Below, piece after piece: positions 17,182-25,166 of a stretch of DNA of 64,000 nt. How positions within the stretch are numbered: the stretch's first letter is position 1; each line of letters opens with the position of its first letter. Both the position numbers and the translations under genes were made by a program. Where the stretch lies: positions 62,001 to 126,000 of the forward strand of contig JAKPOP010000012.1 in assembly GCA_029547805.1 (NCBI GenBank). The letters run 5' to 3'. The DNA comes from Deltaproteobacteria bacterium (GTDB taxonomy: Bacteria > Myxococcota_A > UBA9042 > DTJE01). The notes under the pieces were generated by a model, which did no database searches, was not told where the DNA came from, and saw only the letters and a list, made by a program, of their open reading frames with translations.

Positions 17182-17210
17182 ATGCTATCGGGCGGATCGC
17201 GGACCGTCAA
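17182..17210 (-). promoter_or_regulatory. promoter of the hxsD-hxsB radical SAM operon
   Basis: On the minus strand TTGACG (17210-17205), a 17-base spacer and TAGCAT (17187-17182) give a strong sigma-70-type promoter. The predicted start near 17175 leaves a leader of about 75 bases before the ATG at 17099. This separates the operon from the upstream lipoprotein gene. Confidence 0.65.
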
Positions 17211-17257
17211 GGCGCGATGGCCGGAGGGACGCGTCCGTGCTGGAAAAACAGGGGCGG

Positions 17258-17677
17258 TCAGCGGACGAAGGCCTTCAGGGTGTAGCCCGTCTTCGGGCCC
17301 CCCAGGTGGGTGATCCTCAGGAAGCCCTTGCCGATGACCACCTCGGCGGACAGTTTCACCACCGGGCCGTCGTCCTTCCGGTGAACGGTCCGGCCGATGC
17401 GCTGGCCGTAGCGGTCGAAGGCCTCGACCATCACCTCGGCCTCCGGGTTGTCCAGCACCACCTCGACGTTCAGGTAGCCGGTGTCCTGGATGTCCAGCAG
17501 TTTCCAGTCGGTGGTGTCCCCCTCCTTGCGGTCCAGGGAGTCGGGGACAGGCTGTCCCAGGGGGGTCAGTTTCGCGAGATGGCGCTCGGCATCCCCCCCG
17601 GAGTTGCGGTCCGGGGCGCAGGCCAGGACGGGCGCCAGGGCGAGGATCAGGCAGAGACCCGAAGAAATCCTCGGCAT
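17258..17677 (-). CDS. small lipoprotein of unknown function
   Basis: 139 residues; ATG at 17677. A signal peptide ends in lipobox LAC (Cys about 21). The mature part is about 115 residues, with a C-terminal all-beta domain (YLNVEVVLDNPEAEVMVEAFD, then a strand ending YTLKAFV). The frame could be extended upstream to 17743, but that stretch runs through the tRNA-Pro gene and is rejected. It lies between the tRNA and the Hxs-like operon, in the same direction, but the operon has its own promoter. No function can be assigned; it has no His-Xaa-Ser repeats that would make it an HxsA. Confidence 0.7.
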   Translation of the reverse strand: MPRISSGLCLILALAPVLACAPDRNSGGDAERHLAKLTPLGQPVPDSLDRKEGDTTDWKLLDIQDTGYLNVEVVLDNPEAEVMVEAFDRYGQRIGRTVHRKDDGPVVKLSAEVVIGKGFLRITHLGGPKTGYTLKAFVR

Positions 17678-17697
17678 GAAGGCACCTTCCGTGCGAG

Positions 17698-17771
17698 TCG
17701 GGGCGACTGGATTTGAACCAGCGACTCCATGGTCCCGAACCATGTGCGCTACCAGGCTGCGCTACGCCCCG
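17698..17771 (-). tRNA. tRNA-Pro (anticodon CGG)
   Basis: 74 bases form a complete cloverleaf: acceptor CGGGGCG/CGCCCCG, D-arm GCGC-loop-GCGC, anticodon stem CATGG/CCATG with loop TTCGGGA (anticodon CGG), T-arm GCTGG/CCAGT with loop TTCAAAT, discriminator A. CCA is not encoded. Its 5' end is only 4 bases from the rpe stop codon on the same strand, so it may be processed from the rpe transcript. Confidence 0.95.
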
Positions 17772-17775
17772 ATTG

Positions 17776-18423
17776 TCAAGAACGGACCTCCCGAAGGGCC
17801 GCGATGGCCTCCCGGTAGTCCGGGGAACGGAACACCGCCGAGCCGGCGACCACCTCGTCGGCCCCGGCGCCCGCGATCCGGGCGATGTTCCGGGGATCCA
17901 CGCCTCCGTCCACCATGATGGGGATCCGGCGGCCCAAAGCGTCCATATGCTGCTTCAATGGCGGGATCTTGTCAAGGGCATCGGGAATCAGGGCCTGTCC
18001 GTAGAAGCCGGGGTGCACCGTCATCACCAGCAGGAAGTCCACGCGGCCGAGCCAGGGGATCACGTCCTGCCAGGGGGTCGGGGGATTCAGGGCCAGTCCG
18101 GCCTGGACCCCCCGTTCCGCGATGCGTCGCAGGACCGGGTCCAGGTCGGGAACCTCGACGTGGATTGCGATCCGGGAGGCACCGGCCTCCACGAAGGCGT
18201 CGATGAACCCCCCCGGGTTCGACAGCATCAGGTGCACGTCGAAGGGGAGGGGGGTGTGGGGTCGGAGGTCCTTCAGGACCCCGGGGCCCAGGGTGAGATT
18301 GGGGACGAAGTGACCGTCCATCACGTCCAGGTGGACCAGGTCTGCCCCGGCCTCGGTGATGGCCCGGACCTCGGCCCCCAGGCGGGCCTGATCCCCGGCG
18401 ATGATGGATGGAGCGACCCGCAC
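17776..18423 (-). CDS. rpe: ribulose-phosphate 3-epimerase
   Basis: 215 residues, close to the usual 215-230. The start is taken as GTG at 18423 because the family begins with a (M/V)xxAPSIIAGD strand; upstream sequence is unrelated. TIM-barrel motifs are visible: VHLDVMDGHFVPNLT, FDVHLMLSNPG, VDFLLVMTVHPGFYGQ and PIMVDGGVDPRN. The enzyme interconverts ribulose 5-phosphate and xylulose 5-phosphate in the pentose phosphate pathway, using a metal bound by His and Asp in these motifs. The usual MSVNPGFGGQ is MTVHPGFYGQ here, a mild deviation. The tRNA-Pro gene follows 4 bases downstream. Confidence 0.95.
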   Translation of the reverse strand: MRVAPSIIAGDQARLGAEVRAITEAGADLVHLDVMDGHFVPNLTLGPGVLKDLRPHTPLPFDVHLMLSNPGGFIDAFVEAGASRIAIHVEVPDLDPVLRRIAERGVQAGLALNPPTPWQDVIPWLGRVDFLLVMTVHPGFYGQALIPDALDKIPPLKQHMDALGRRIPIMVDGGVDPRNIARIAGAGADEVVAGSAVFRSPDYREAIAALREVRS

Positions 18424-18451
18424 GGCCCGGCCCTTCGAGCAGGACGGGGCG

Positions 18452-18480
18452 AGGATGCCAGAAGGGCCTCGTTCCCGCAA
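18452..18480 (-). promoter_or_regulatory. probable promoter of rpe
   Basis: On the minus strand TTGCGG (18480-18475), 17 bases, CATCCT (18457-18452). The predicted start near 18445 gives a leader of about 22 bases. Confidence 0.4.
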
Positions 18481-18651
18481 CCAGGTGCGGTGACCGGGGC
18501 CTCGGGACCTCGAATCTCCGGTTTGTGGGGGGCCGAGGCATCCGGTGCCGGGTGGGGGCCCGGTGCCTGGGAGCGGCGCCGGGGGGAGCACCGAGATGCT
18601 CGCGGATCCTGCAAGCCTGGAAAAATGTCAAGAAAACTGGATGTTGGGGGT

Positions 18652-18680
18652 GGTCAATCGGTGACTGTCTCCCATTGACC
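18652..18680. repeat. inverted-repeat motif, core AATCGGTGACTG, copy 1
   Basis: The arms ggtcaat (18652-18658) and attgacc (18674-18680) flank cggtgactgtctccc. The 12-base core recurs exactly at 26180-26191 (plus strand) and around 60715-60726 (minus strand). The right arm overlaps the -35 box of the ABC-F gene. Confidence 0.6.
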
Positions 18681-18704
18681 GCGGGGGTGGGGTGCGGCTA
18701 CCCT
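18675..18704 (+). promoter_or_regulatory. promoter of the ABC-F gene, implies leaderless mRNA
   Basis: TTGACC (18675-18680), 18 bases, TACCCT (18699-18704). Transcription would start near 18711, next to the ATG at 18713, and no ribosome-binding site precedes that ATG. Confidence 0.5.
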
Positions 18705-18712
18705 CGGCGGCC

Positions 18713-20680
18713 ATGGTCGAGCTGATCGGCATCGCCAAGTCCTTCGGTTCCCGGGTGCTGTTCCGGGACGTGCACCTCCGGGTCGGGGACCGGGAGCGCG
18801 TGGGGCTGGTGGGCCCCAACGGGTCGGGGAAGACGACGCTGTTCCGCATCCTGGCGGGGGAGATCAGCCCCGACGCCGGGCGGATCGAGCGGAAGAAGGG
18901 CATCCGGCTGGGCTACCTGCCCCAGGAGGTGAATCCAAGCCGCGCCGAGGAACGGACGCCAGTCGCCTACTGCGCCTGGCACGCCCGCGACGCCGGGAGG
19001 ATCCAGGAGGAACACCGGGCGCTGCTGGCCCGGATCGAGGCGGGAGACCACGACCCCCGGGTTCTCCACCAGATGGCGGAACTGGAGGAGGAACTGCGGG
19101 TCCGGGAGGCCGACGCCTTGCCCAAGCAGGCCGAGTCGGTGCTCCTGGGTCTGGGCCTCTCGCGGGAGTCCCTGGAACGCCCGGTGCGGCACCTCTCGGG
19201 GGGGCTGCTGATGCGGGTCGAGCTGGCGCGCCTGCTGCTGGACCGACCGGACCTGCTGCTGCTGGACGAGCCCATCAACCACCTGGACCTCGAGGGCCTG
19301 ATGTGGTTCGAGGACTTCCTGAAGGGGTTTCCCGGGGCGATGGTGGTCGTGGCCCACGACCGGGAGTTCTTGAACCGGGCCGTGGACCGTGTCGTCGAGG
19401 TCTCGCCCCGGGGAGCCACGGACTACGGCGGCAATCCGAACCTGCCGGTCTATGACCGTTACCTCGTGGAGCGACAGAAGGCCGTGGATCTGGCCTGGAA
19501 GCGCTACGAGGAACAGCAGGCCTTCCTGGCCCATCAGGAGGAGTTCATCGCCGCCAACAAGGTCCGGAAGGACCGGGCGGGGGTCGTCCAGGCCCGGATC
19601 CGGATGCTGGAGAAACTGGAGCGCCTGGAGCCCCCCGAGTCCCAGAAGCGGGTCCGGGTCTCCTTTCCGCAGCCGCCCCGGTTGCCGGAACTGGTGCTGA
19701 GTCTTCAGGGCGTGACCCGTCGATACGGCGATCGGGTGGTCTTCCGGGACCTGGACCTGCGGCTCCATCGAGGGGAGCGCCTGGCCCTGGTGGGGGTCAA
19801 TGGCGCCGGGAAGTCCACGCTGCTGCGCCTGGTCGCTGGTCGCACGACCCCCGATGAGGGCCTGCGGCTGGCGGCGGACTCCCTCCGGGTCGGCTACTTC
19901 GCCCAGGACCAGTACGAGGTGCTCCGGCCCGAGGGAACCGTGCACCAGCACATGCTCGAGGTGGCCGACGTCACCACTGGTCCCCACGTCCGGGGCCTCC
20001 TGGGGGCCTTCCTGTTCCGGGAGGATGACCTGGACCGGCGGGTCCAGAGCCTCTCGGGGGGCGAGAAGGCCCGACTGATGCTCGCCCGCCTGCTGCTTCA
20101 GGCCTTCGGGCTGCTGGTGCTGGACGAGCCCACCAACCACCTGGACATCGCCTCCCGGGAGGTGCTGGAGGAGGCCCTCCGGGACTACCAGGGGACCCTG
20201 ATCTTCACGAGCCACGACCGGCGGTTCATGGACGCCGTGGCGACGGGGATCCTGGAACTGAAGGAGGGGCGGCTCACGCGGTATGCGGGCAACTGGCACG
20301 ACTATCGGATCCAGGCGGCCCGTGCCGCGGACCCGGAGCCGGCGACGCCCGCCCGGGACGGACGGGACATCGCCCAGGCATCGTCCCGGGACCTGGAACG
20401 GGAGCGGAAGCGGGAGGAGGCGGAGCGGCGCAACCGGCTCTACCGCATCCTGAAGCCGCTCCGGGACCGGGTCCAGTCCATCGAGGCCGAGATCGACTCC
20501 CTGGAGAAGACCCTCCGGGAGGTCGAGGACCGCCTGACCCGTCCGGACCTCTACGCAGACCTGGAACAGGCCCGGAAGACGGGTCAGGAGGCCCGCCTGA
20601 TCCGCCAGCGCCTCGACGGACTCTATGCCGCCTGGGAGGAGGCCACCGAGGCCCTGGGCCAGGCGGAGCGGGAGGCCTGA
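18713..20680 (+). CDS. ABC-F family ATPase (Uup/EttA-like translation factor)
   Basis: 655 residues. It has two ABC cassettes in one chain without membrane segments: Walker A GPNGSGKTT and GVNGAGKST, signatures LSGGLLMRVELA and LSGGEKARLMLA, and Walker B LLLLDEPINHLD and LLVLDEPTNHLD. A linker of about 80 residues and a C-terminal coiled coil (about residues 565-655) are like Uup or YheS. ABC-F proteins bind ribosomes and relieve stalled translation. The GTG at 18692 would add 7 residues but lies before the predicted -10 box, so ATG 18713 is preferred. Confidence 0.93.
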   Translation: MVELIGIAKSFGSRVLFRDVHLRVGDRERVGLVGPNGSGKTTLFRILAGEISPDAGRIERKKGIRLGYLPQEVNPSRAEERTPVAYCAWHARDAGRIQEEHRALLARIEAGDHDPRVLHQMAELEEELRVREADALPKQAESVLLGLGLSRESLERPVRHLSGGLLMRVELARLLLDRPDLLLLDEPINHLDLEGLMWFEDFLKGFPGAMVVVAHDREFLNRAVDRVVEVSPRGATDYGGNPNLPVYDRYLVERQKAVDLAWKRYEEQQAFLAHQEEFIAANKVRKDRAGVVQARIRMLEKLERLEPPESQKRVRVSFPQPPRLPELVLSLQGVTRRYGDRVVFRDLDLRLHRGERLALVGVNGAGKSTLLRLVAGRTTPDEGLRLAADSLRVGYFAQDQYEVLRPEGTVHQHMLEVADVTTGPHVRGLLGAFLFREDDLDRRVQSLSGGEKARLMLARLLLQAFGLLVLDEPTNHLDIASREVLEEALRDYQGTLIFTSHDRRFMDAVATGILELKEGRLTRYAGNWHDYRIQAARAADPEPATPARDGRDIAQASSRDLERERKREEAERRNRLYRILKPLRDRVQSIEAEIDSLEKTLREVEDRLTRPDLYADLEQARKTGQEARLIRQRLDGLYAAWEEATEALGQAEREA

Positions 20681-20713
20681 GGGGACGGTGGACTCCTCGG
20701 GGCGGGTTCTGGT

Positions 20714-20771
20714 TTCCGCGGACGGCGGAAGGCCCGCAGGCCCCCGGTGACGCCGGGCTGGCGACGCCCGG
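20714..20771. terminator. two hairpins between convergent genes
   Basis: Hairpin ttccgc/gcggaa spans 20714-20730 and ccgggc/gcccgg spans 20753-20771, in the 137-base gap between the ABC-F gene and groEL, which converge. There is no T-run, so intrinsic termination is uncertain. Confidence 0.35.
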
Positions 20772-20817
20772 GGCCCTCTGGACTATGGACAGGAGAGGGG
20801 GCGGAGGTCAGCGCCGG

Positions 20818-22413
20818 TCACTTCTTCTTCTCGTCGTCCTTCGGGAGGTCGGCGATGGCGGCCTCGGTGGTCACCATCAGGCCGGCGATGGACGCGGCGT
20901 TGGTCAGGGCCAGTCGGGTCACCTTCGTCGGGTCCAGGATGCCCGCCTCGACCATGTCCTCGTAGACGCCGGTCTGGGCGTTGAACCCGAAGTTGCCTGT
21001 TCCCTCCAGCACCTTCTGGACCACGACACCGCCGTCCTGGCCGGCGTTCCGGGCGATCCAGTAGAGCGGCTGGGTGATGGCCTGGCGGAGGATCTCCACG
21101 CCGTAGCGCCGATCGTCTTCGAACTTGAGTTCCGCCAGGGCCGGCAGGCACCGAAGCAGCGCCACGCCACCTCCCGGCACCACGCCCTCCTCGACGGCCG
21201 CCCGGGTGGCATGCAGGGCATCCTCGACCCGGGCCTTCTTCTCCTTCATCTCGGTCTCGGTCTGGGCCCCGACCTTGATCACCGCGACGCCGCCGGCCAG
21301 TTTCGCCAGCCGCTCCTGCAGCTTCTCCCGGTCCCAGTCCGAGGTGGTGTCCTCGATCTGGGTCCGGATCTGCTGGATCCGGGCCTTGATGGCCTCGACG
21401 CTTCCCAGGCCGTCCACGATCGTGGTGTTGTCCTTGTCAGCGATGACCCGTTTGGCCCGGCCCAGGTCCGCCAGCGTGACGCTCTCCAGCTTGCGGCCCA
21501 GTTCCTCGCTGATCATCTTGCCGCCGGTCAGGATCGCGATGTCCTCCAGCATGGCCTTGCGGCGGTCGCCGAAGCCCGGGGCCTTCACCGCCAGGACCTT
21601 GAGCACGCCCTTGATCTTGTTCACCACCAGCGCCGCCAGGGCCTCGCCCTCGATGTCCTCGGCGATGATCACCAGGGACCGACCCTCCCGGGCGATGCGC
21701 TCCAGCAGCGGGAGCAGGTCGTGGAGGCTGCTGATCTTCTTTTCGTGAATCAGGATCACCGCGTCCTCGAGCACCGCCTCCATCTTCTCGGCGTTGGTGA
21801 CGAAGTACGGGGAGACGTAGCCCCGGTCGAACTGCATGCCCTCGACCAGTTCCAGCGTGGTCTGGGTGGACTTGGCCTCCTCGACCGTGATCACGCCGTC
21901 CTTTCCGACCTTGTCCATCGCGTCGGCGATGATGTTGCCGATCTCGGTGTCATGGTTGGCCGAGATGGTGCCGACCTGGGCAATCTCCTTCCGGCCCCGG
22001 GTCGGGATCGAGATCTTCTTGAGCTCCTCGACGACCCGCTCGACACCGGCATCGATGCCCCGCTTCAGGTGCATGGGATTGATCCCGGCGGTGACCAGTT
22101 TCAGCCCTTCCTGGTAGATGGCCCGGGCGAGCACCGTGGCGGTGGTGGTCCCGTCGCCGGCCTTGTCGCTGGTCCGGGAGGCGACCTCCTTCACCATCTG
22201 GGCGCCCATGTTTTCGAACTTGTCCTCCAGTTCGATCTCCTTGGCGACCGTGACGCCGTCCTTGGTGACGACCGGGCTGCCCCAGGACTTCTCCAGGATC
22301 ACGTTGCGACCCTTGGGACCCAGGGTCACGGTGACCGCGTCCGCGAGCACATGGACGCCGCTCAGGATGCGCTGCCGGGCCTCTGCCGAGAACATCGTTT
22401 GCTTCGGTGCCAT
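20818..22413 (-). CDS. groEL: GroEL chaperonin, short C-terminus
   Basis: 531 residues; ATG at 22413 with a GGAGGAG site. Family motifs are present throughout: [25 protein letters not shown], the ATP-binding [11 protein letters not shown] and [23 protein letters not shown]. GroEL forms the double-ring folding chamber of the cytoplasm. The flexible GGM-repeat tail is replaced by a short KDDEKKK end, and no groES is adjacent, unlike the usual groESL operon. This pattern is common in secondary chaperonin copies. No CIRCE element is seen upstream. The gene is divergent from the FYDLN-type zinc protein. Confidence 0.95.
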   Translation of the reverse strand: MAPKQTMFSAEARQRILSGVHVLADAVTVTLGPKGRNVILEKSWGSPVVTKDGVTVAKEIELEDKFENMGAQMVKEVASRTSDKAGDGTTTATVLARAIYQEGLKLVTAGINPMHLKRGIDAGVERVVEELKKISIPTRGRKEIAQVGTISANHDTEIGNIIADAMDKVGKDGVITVEEAKSTQTTLELVEGMQFDRGYVSPYFVTNAEKMEAVLEDAVILIHEKKISSLHDLLPLLERIAREGRSLVIIAEDIEGEALAALVVNKIKGVLKVLAVKAPGFGDRRKAMLEDIAILTGGKMISEELGRKLESVTLADLGRAKRVIADKDNTTIVDGLGSVEAIKARIQQIRTQIEDTTSDWDREKLQERLAKLAGGVAVIKVGAQTETEMKEKKARVEDALHATRAAVEEGVVPGGGVALLRCLPALAELKFEDDRRYGVEILRQAITQPLYWIARNAGQDGGVVVQKVLEGTGNFGFNAQTGVYEDMVEAGILDPTKVTRLALTNAASIAGLMVTTEAAIADLPKDDEKKK

Positions 22414-22514
22414 CGTCTCTCCTCCATCGGTTGTCATCGGGTCGCCCGCACCCACGCGCTGCGGACGACCTCCCCAGGGGGTGCCCGCATGCCCGGGCGG
22501 GAAAAGCCGCGAGG

Positions 22515-22542
22515 AAGATAATCATGGCCTCCCGGCGATCAA
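22515..22542 (-). promoter_or_regulatory. promoter of groEL
   Basis: On the minus strand TTGATC (22542-22537), 16 bases, TATCTT (22520-22515). The leader to ATG 22413 is about 95 bases. Only 9 bases separate its -35 from that of the divergent promoter. Confidence 0.5.
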
Positions 22543-22551
22543 GGGGGGTGC

Positions 22552-22579
22552 TTGACAAGGGAGGGATCAACGGTAACCT
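22552..22579 (+). promoter_or_regulatory. promoter of the FYDLN-mtnP-psd gene run
   Basis: A perfect -35 TTGACA (22552-22557), 16-base spacer and TAACCT (22574-22579) give a start near 22586, about 54 bases before the ATG at 22640. Confidence 0.65.
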
Positions 22580-22639
22580 TTGCGCCGCCCGGGTGGAGAC
22601 GCGGTGCTCCGCCCTCTCTCCAGCAGAGGTGTGTGGGTC

Positions 22640-22900
22640 ATGATCGATCGGGAGAAGTTCGGCGAGCGGCGCGTCTGTCCGGCCTGCGGCTGCAAGTTCT
22701 ACGACATGCATCGGGTTCCGCCGCTGTGTCCCAAGTGCAAGACCGATGCGTCGGTGGTCTATCGCCCGGTCGAAAAGGAAGAACCGGAGCCCGTGGCCGA
22801 CCTGGACGAGGAGGATACGGACCTCCCGGAGGAGCTGTCCGAGAAGGGGCTCGAGGTGGACACCGAGGAGGAACTGGGGGACGAGCCCGAGGAGGAGTGA
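22640..22900 (+). CDS. FYDLN-type acidic zinc-binding protein (TIGR02300-like)
   Basis: 86 residues; ATG at 22640, downstream of the promoter. The N-terminal half is a zinc ribbon: CPACGCKFYDMHRVPPLCPKC, where CKFYDM takes the place of the family's FYDLN. The C-terminal half is almost all Asp, Glu, Leu and Pro, the acidic tail that gives the family its name. The molecular role of this family is unknown. First gene of a co-directional set of five that ends at psd. Confidence 0.8.
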   Translation: MIDREKFGERRVCPACGCKFYDMHRVPPLCPKCKTDASVVYRPVEKEEPEPVADLDEEDTDLPEELSEKGLEVDTEEELGDEPEEE

Positions 22901-22918
22901 GTTCCGCCGGAGGATCGG

Positions 22919-23314
22919 ATGACCGGGATTCGGGGCCTGGAACTGGTCTGCATCGGTCGTCGGCACTCCTTCGAACTGCGCTACGAGGGGGGGCGGTACC
23001 TGGATCCCGCGGGCCGCGAGGTCACGGACCTCCTGGACATGACGTGCTACGTCTGCGGTTCGTCCTACTACACCCTGGAAGGGGAGGCCGGCATCGAGTT
23101 CTGCCCCGCCTGCGGGCACTTCGAACGGCGGCGATTCGAGACGCTCCCGGAATTGCTGCAGTGGGCCTCGAGACAGCACTGGGGCTTCTTGAGGCACTCG
23201 GGGAATCGCGCCTTTGCGGTGAAGGGAAGGGAGTCCTGGGAACTGCGCTTCGGCCCCGACGAGGAGACCCTGCGCCGCAGGGGGGAGCGGGGCGACCTGC
23301 ACCCGGTGGCCTGA
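22919..23314 (+). CDS. small zinc-ribbon protein, unknown function
   Basis: 131 residues, starting 18 bases after the FYDLN gene behind a GGAGGA site. Two CxxC pairs, CYVCG at about residue 42 and CPACG at about 62, suggest one zinc ribbon. A basic C-terminus (RRRGERGDLHP) could bind nucleic acid. I do not recognise the family. The position between FYDLN and mtnP suggests cotranscription but not function. Confidence 0.65.
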   Translation: MTGIRGLELVCIGRRHSFELRYEGGRYLDPAGREVTDLLDMTCYVCGSSYYTLEGEAGIEFCPACGHFERRRFETLPELLQWASRQHWGFLRHSGNRAFAVKGRESWELRFGPDEETLRRRGERGDLHPVA

Positions 23315-23347
23315 GGGGCCGCATTCGGCGGAAAGGAGGTGCCCAAG

Positions 23348-24226
23348 ATGGCCGCGCGGGTCGGGATCATCGGCGGGTCGGGGCTCTACCAGATGGACGG
23401 GCTCCGGGACCTCCGGGAGGTCACGGTGGAGACCCCCTTCGGGGAGACCTCGGACGCGATCCTCGAGGGGGTGCTGGACGGGGTTCCGGTGGCCTTCCTG
23501 TCCCGCCATGGACGGGGACACCGCTGGCTCCCGACCGAGGTTCCCTACCGGGCAAACCTCTGGGCCCTGAAGTCCCGGGGTGTCCAGCGCATCTTCAGCG
23601 TGAGCGCCGTGGGGAGCATGAAGGAGGAGGTCCGACTGGGGGTGCCGGTCCTGGTGGACCAGTTCATCGACCGGACCGTGGCCCGGGCCTCGACCTTCTT
23701 TGGCCAGGGGGTCGTCGCCCACGTCTCCATGGCGGACCCGGTCTGCCCGGCCCTGCGGGGGCTGTTGCTGGACGCCGCCCGGCGCCTCTCCATCGAGGTG
23801 GTTCCCCGGGGGACCTACCTCTGCATCGAGGGCCCCCAGTTCAGCAGCCGCGGGGAGTCCCTGATGTACCGGCAGGCGGGGGTGGACCTGATCGGAATGA
23901 CCAACGCCACCGAGGCCAGGCTGGCCCGGGAGGCCGAGATCTGCTACACGACGGTGGCCATTCCGACCGATTACGACTGCTGGCACGAGTCCGAGGAGGA
24001 CGTCTCGGTGGAGGCCGTCATCCGGCGCCTGGAAGAAGGGATCGGGGTCGCGAAGGCCCTGATCCGGGGCGCCCTGGCCCACCTCGACGAGGCGGCTCCC
24101 TGTTCCTGTTCCCATGCCCTGGCCGGGGCCGTGATGACCCATCCGGACCGGATCCCCGCAGAGACGCGCCGGCGCCTCTCCCTGCTGCTGGACCCCCACC
24201 TGCCGCCGACCCAGGAGGAGCGATGA
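23348..24226 (+). CDS. mtnP: S-methyl-5'-thioadenosine phosphorylase
   Basis: 292 residues. ATG at 23348 follows a strong AAAGGAGG (23331-23338); an in-frame GTG at 23339 is directly against that site and less likely. Motifs: GIIGGSGLY at the N-terminus, SRHGRGH phosphate-binding, GTYLCIEGPQFSSRGES, IGMTNATEA and TDYDCWH. The enzyme phosphorolyses methylthioadenosine to adenine and methylthioribose 1-phosphate, recycling the by-product of polyamine synthesis. Substrate choice between methylthioadenosine and methylthioinosine cannot be settled from sequence alone. The stop overlaps the next start (ATGA). Confidence 0.92.
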   Translation: MAARVGIIGGSGLYQMDGLRDLREVTVETPFGETSDAILEGVLDGVPVAFLSRHGRGHRWLPTEVPYRANLWALKSRGVQRIFSVSAVGSMKEEVRLGVPVLVDQFIDRTVARASTFFGQGVVAHVSMADPVCPALRGLLLDAARRLSIEVVPRGTYLCIEGPQFSSRGESLMYRQAGVDLIGMTNATEARLAREAEICYTTVAIPTDYDCWHESEEDVSVEAVIRRLEEGIGVAKALIRGALAHLDEAAPCSCSHALAGAVMTHPDRIPAETRRRLSLLLDPHLPPTQEER

Positions 24227-25161
24227 GCCTGCTTTGCGTCGGGTCCGTGGCCTATGACGTCATCGAGCTGCCGGGTCGGGAGGCGGTGGAGGTCCTCGGG
24301 GGGTCGGCCACCTGGTTCTGCACCGCGGCGGGGCTCTGGTCCCGGCCGTGGCTCGTGGCGGCCGTCGGGGAGGACTTTCGGGACGACGACCTGGCCTTCC
24401 TGGCCTCCCGGGGGGTGGACGTCTCGGGGGTGGACCGCAAGCCCGGCCAGACCTTCCGCTGGCACGGCCGGTACCACGAGGACCTGATCGGCCGGGACTC
24501 CCTCCGGACCGAACCAGGGGTCTTCGCCGAGTTCTCGCCGGTGATCCCCCGGGAGTGGCGCCGTCCCGACGTGCTGTTCCTGGGGAACATCCATCCCGGG
24601 CTCCAGGCCCTGGTGCTGGCCCAGTGCCGGGATGCCTCCTTCGTGGCCCTGGACACGATCCGTTGCTGGATCGACGACGCCCGGCCTGAACTCCTTCGCC
24701 TGCTCCCCCGGACCGACCTGCTCTTCCTCAACGACGAGGAGGTCCGCCTGTTGACGGGCGAGTTCCATCTGGCCAGGGGCGTCCGGGCGCTGCTGGACCA
24801 GGGAGCGCGGGCCGTGGCCCTCAAGCGCGGGGAACATGGTTCGAGCCTCTGGACGGGGGACCGGGTCGCCCTGTTCCCCGCCTGGCCCGAGACGGTGGTC
24901 GTGGACCCCACGGGCGCCGGGGACTGCTATGCCGGGGCCGCCCTGGCCTTCCTGGAGCAGGCCCAGGACTTCTCGTTCGCCTCTCTTCGAGGGGCGCTGG
25001 CCCTCGGGACGGTCGTGGCGTCCTTCTGCGTCGAGCACTTCGGGCCCCGGGCCCTCGGGGAGGTCCGTCCCGGAAGGATTCGCGAGCGAATGGAACGCTG
25101 GATCGAGGCCGTTTCGCTGGACCGGGACCCGGTGCTGCGCCGACTGGAACTGCCGGGGTAG
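24223..25161 (+). CDS. PfkB-family carbohydrate/nucleoside kinase
   Basis: 312 residues; ATG at 24223 overlaps the mtnP stop, after an AGGAGGAG site. PfkB signatures: N-terminal GGSATWFCTAAGLW and C-terminal VVDPTGAGDCYAGA, the latter with the anion hole and catalytic Asp. Ribokinase-type enzymes phosphorylate sugars or nucleosides with ATP. Coupling to mtnP suggests action on a methylthioadenosine-salvage product or a nucleoside such as adenosine, but the substrate is not shown by sequence. Confidence 0.88.
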   Translation: MSLLCVGSVAYDVIELPGREAVEVLGGSATWFCTAAGLWSRPWLVAAVGEDFRDDDLAFLASRGVDVSGVDRKPGQTFRWHGRYHEDLIGRDSLRTEPGVFAEFSPVIPREWRRPDVLFLGNIHPGLQALVLAQCRDASFVALDTIRCWIDDARPELLRLLPRTDLLFLNDEEVRLLTGEFHLARGVRALLDQGARAVALKRGEHGSSLWTGDRVALFPAWPETVVVDPTGAGDCYAGAALAFLEQAQDFSFASLRGALALGTVVASFCVEHFGPRALGEVRPGRIRERMERWIEAVSLDRDPVLRRLELPG

Positions 25162-25166
25162 GCGCC

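Noticed and set aside
13860-17677. His-Xaa-Ser repeat precursor (HxsA) in this locus
   Set aside because: I looked for HxS repeats in all nearby frames and found none.
17678-17743. N-terminal extension of the small lipoprotein
   Set aside because: The extension runs through the tRNA-Pro gene, and the signal peptide begins at 17677.
18692-18712. Earlier GTG start for the ABC-F protein
   Set aside because: It precedes or overlaps the predicted -10 box, and homologues start near the ATG at 18713.
22414-22640. CIRCE/HrcA operator upstream of groEL
   Set aside because: No TTAGCACTC-N9-GAGTGCTAA-like inverted repeat is present.
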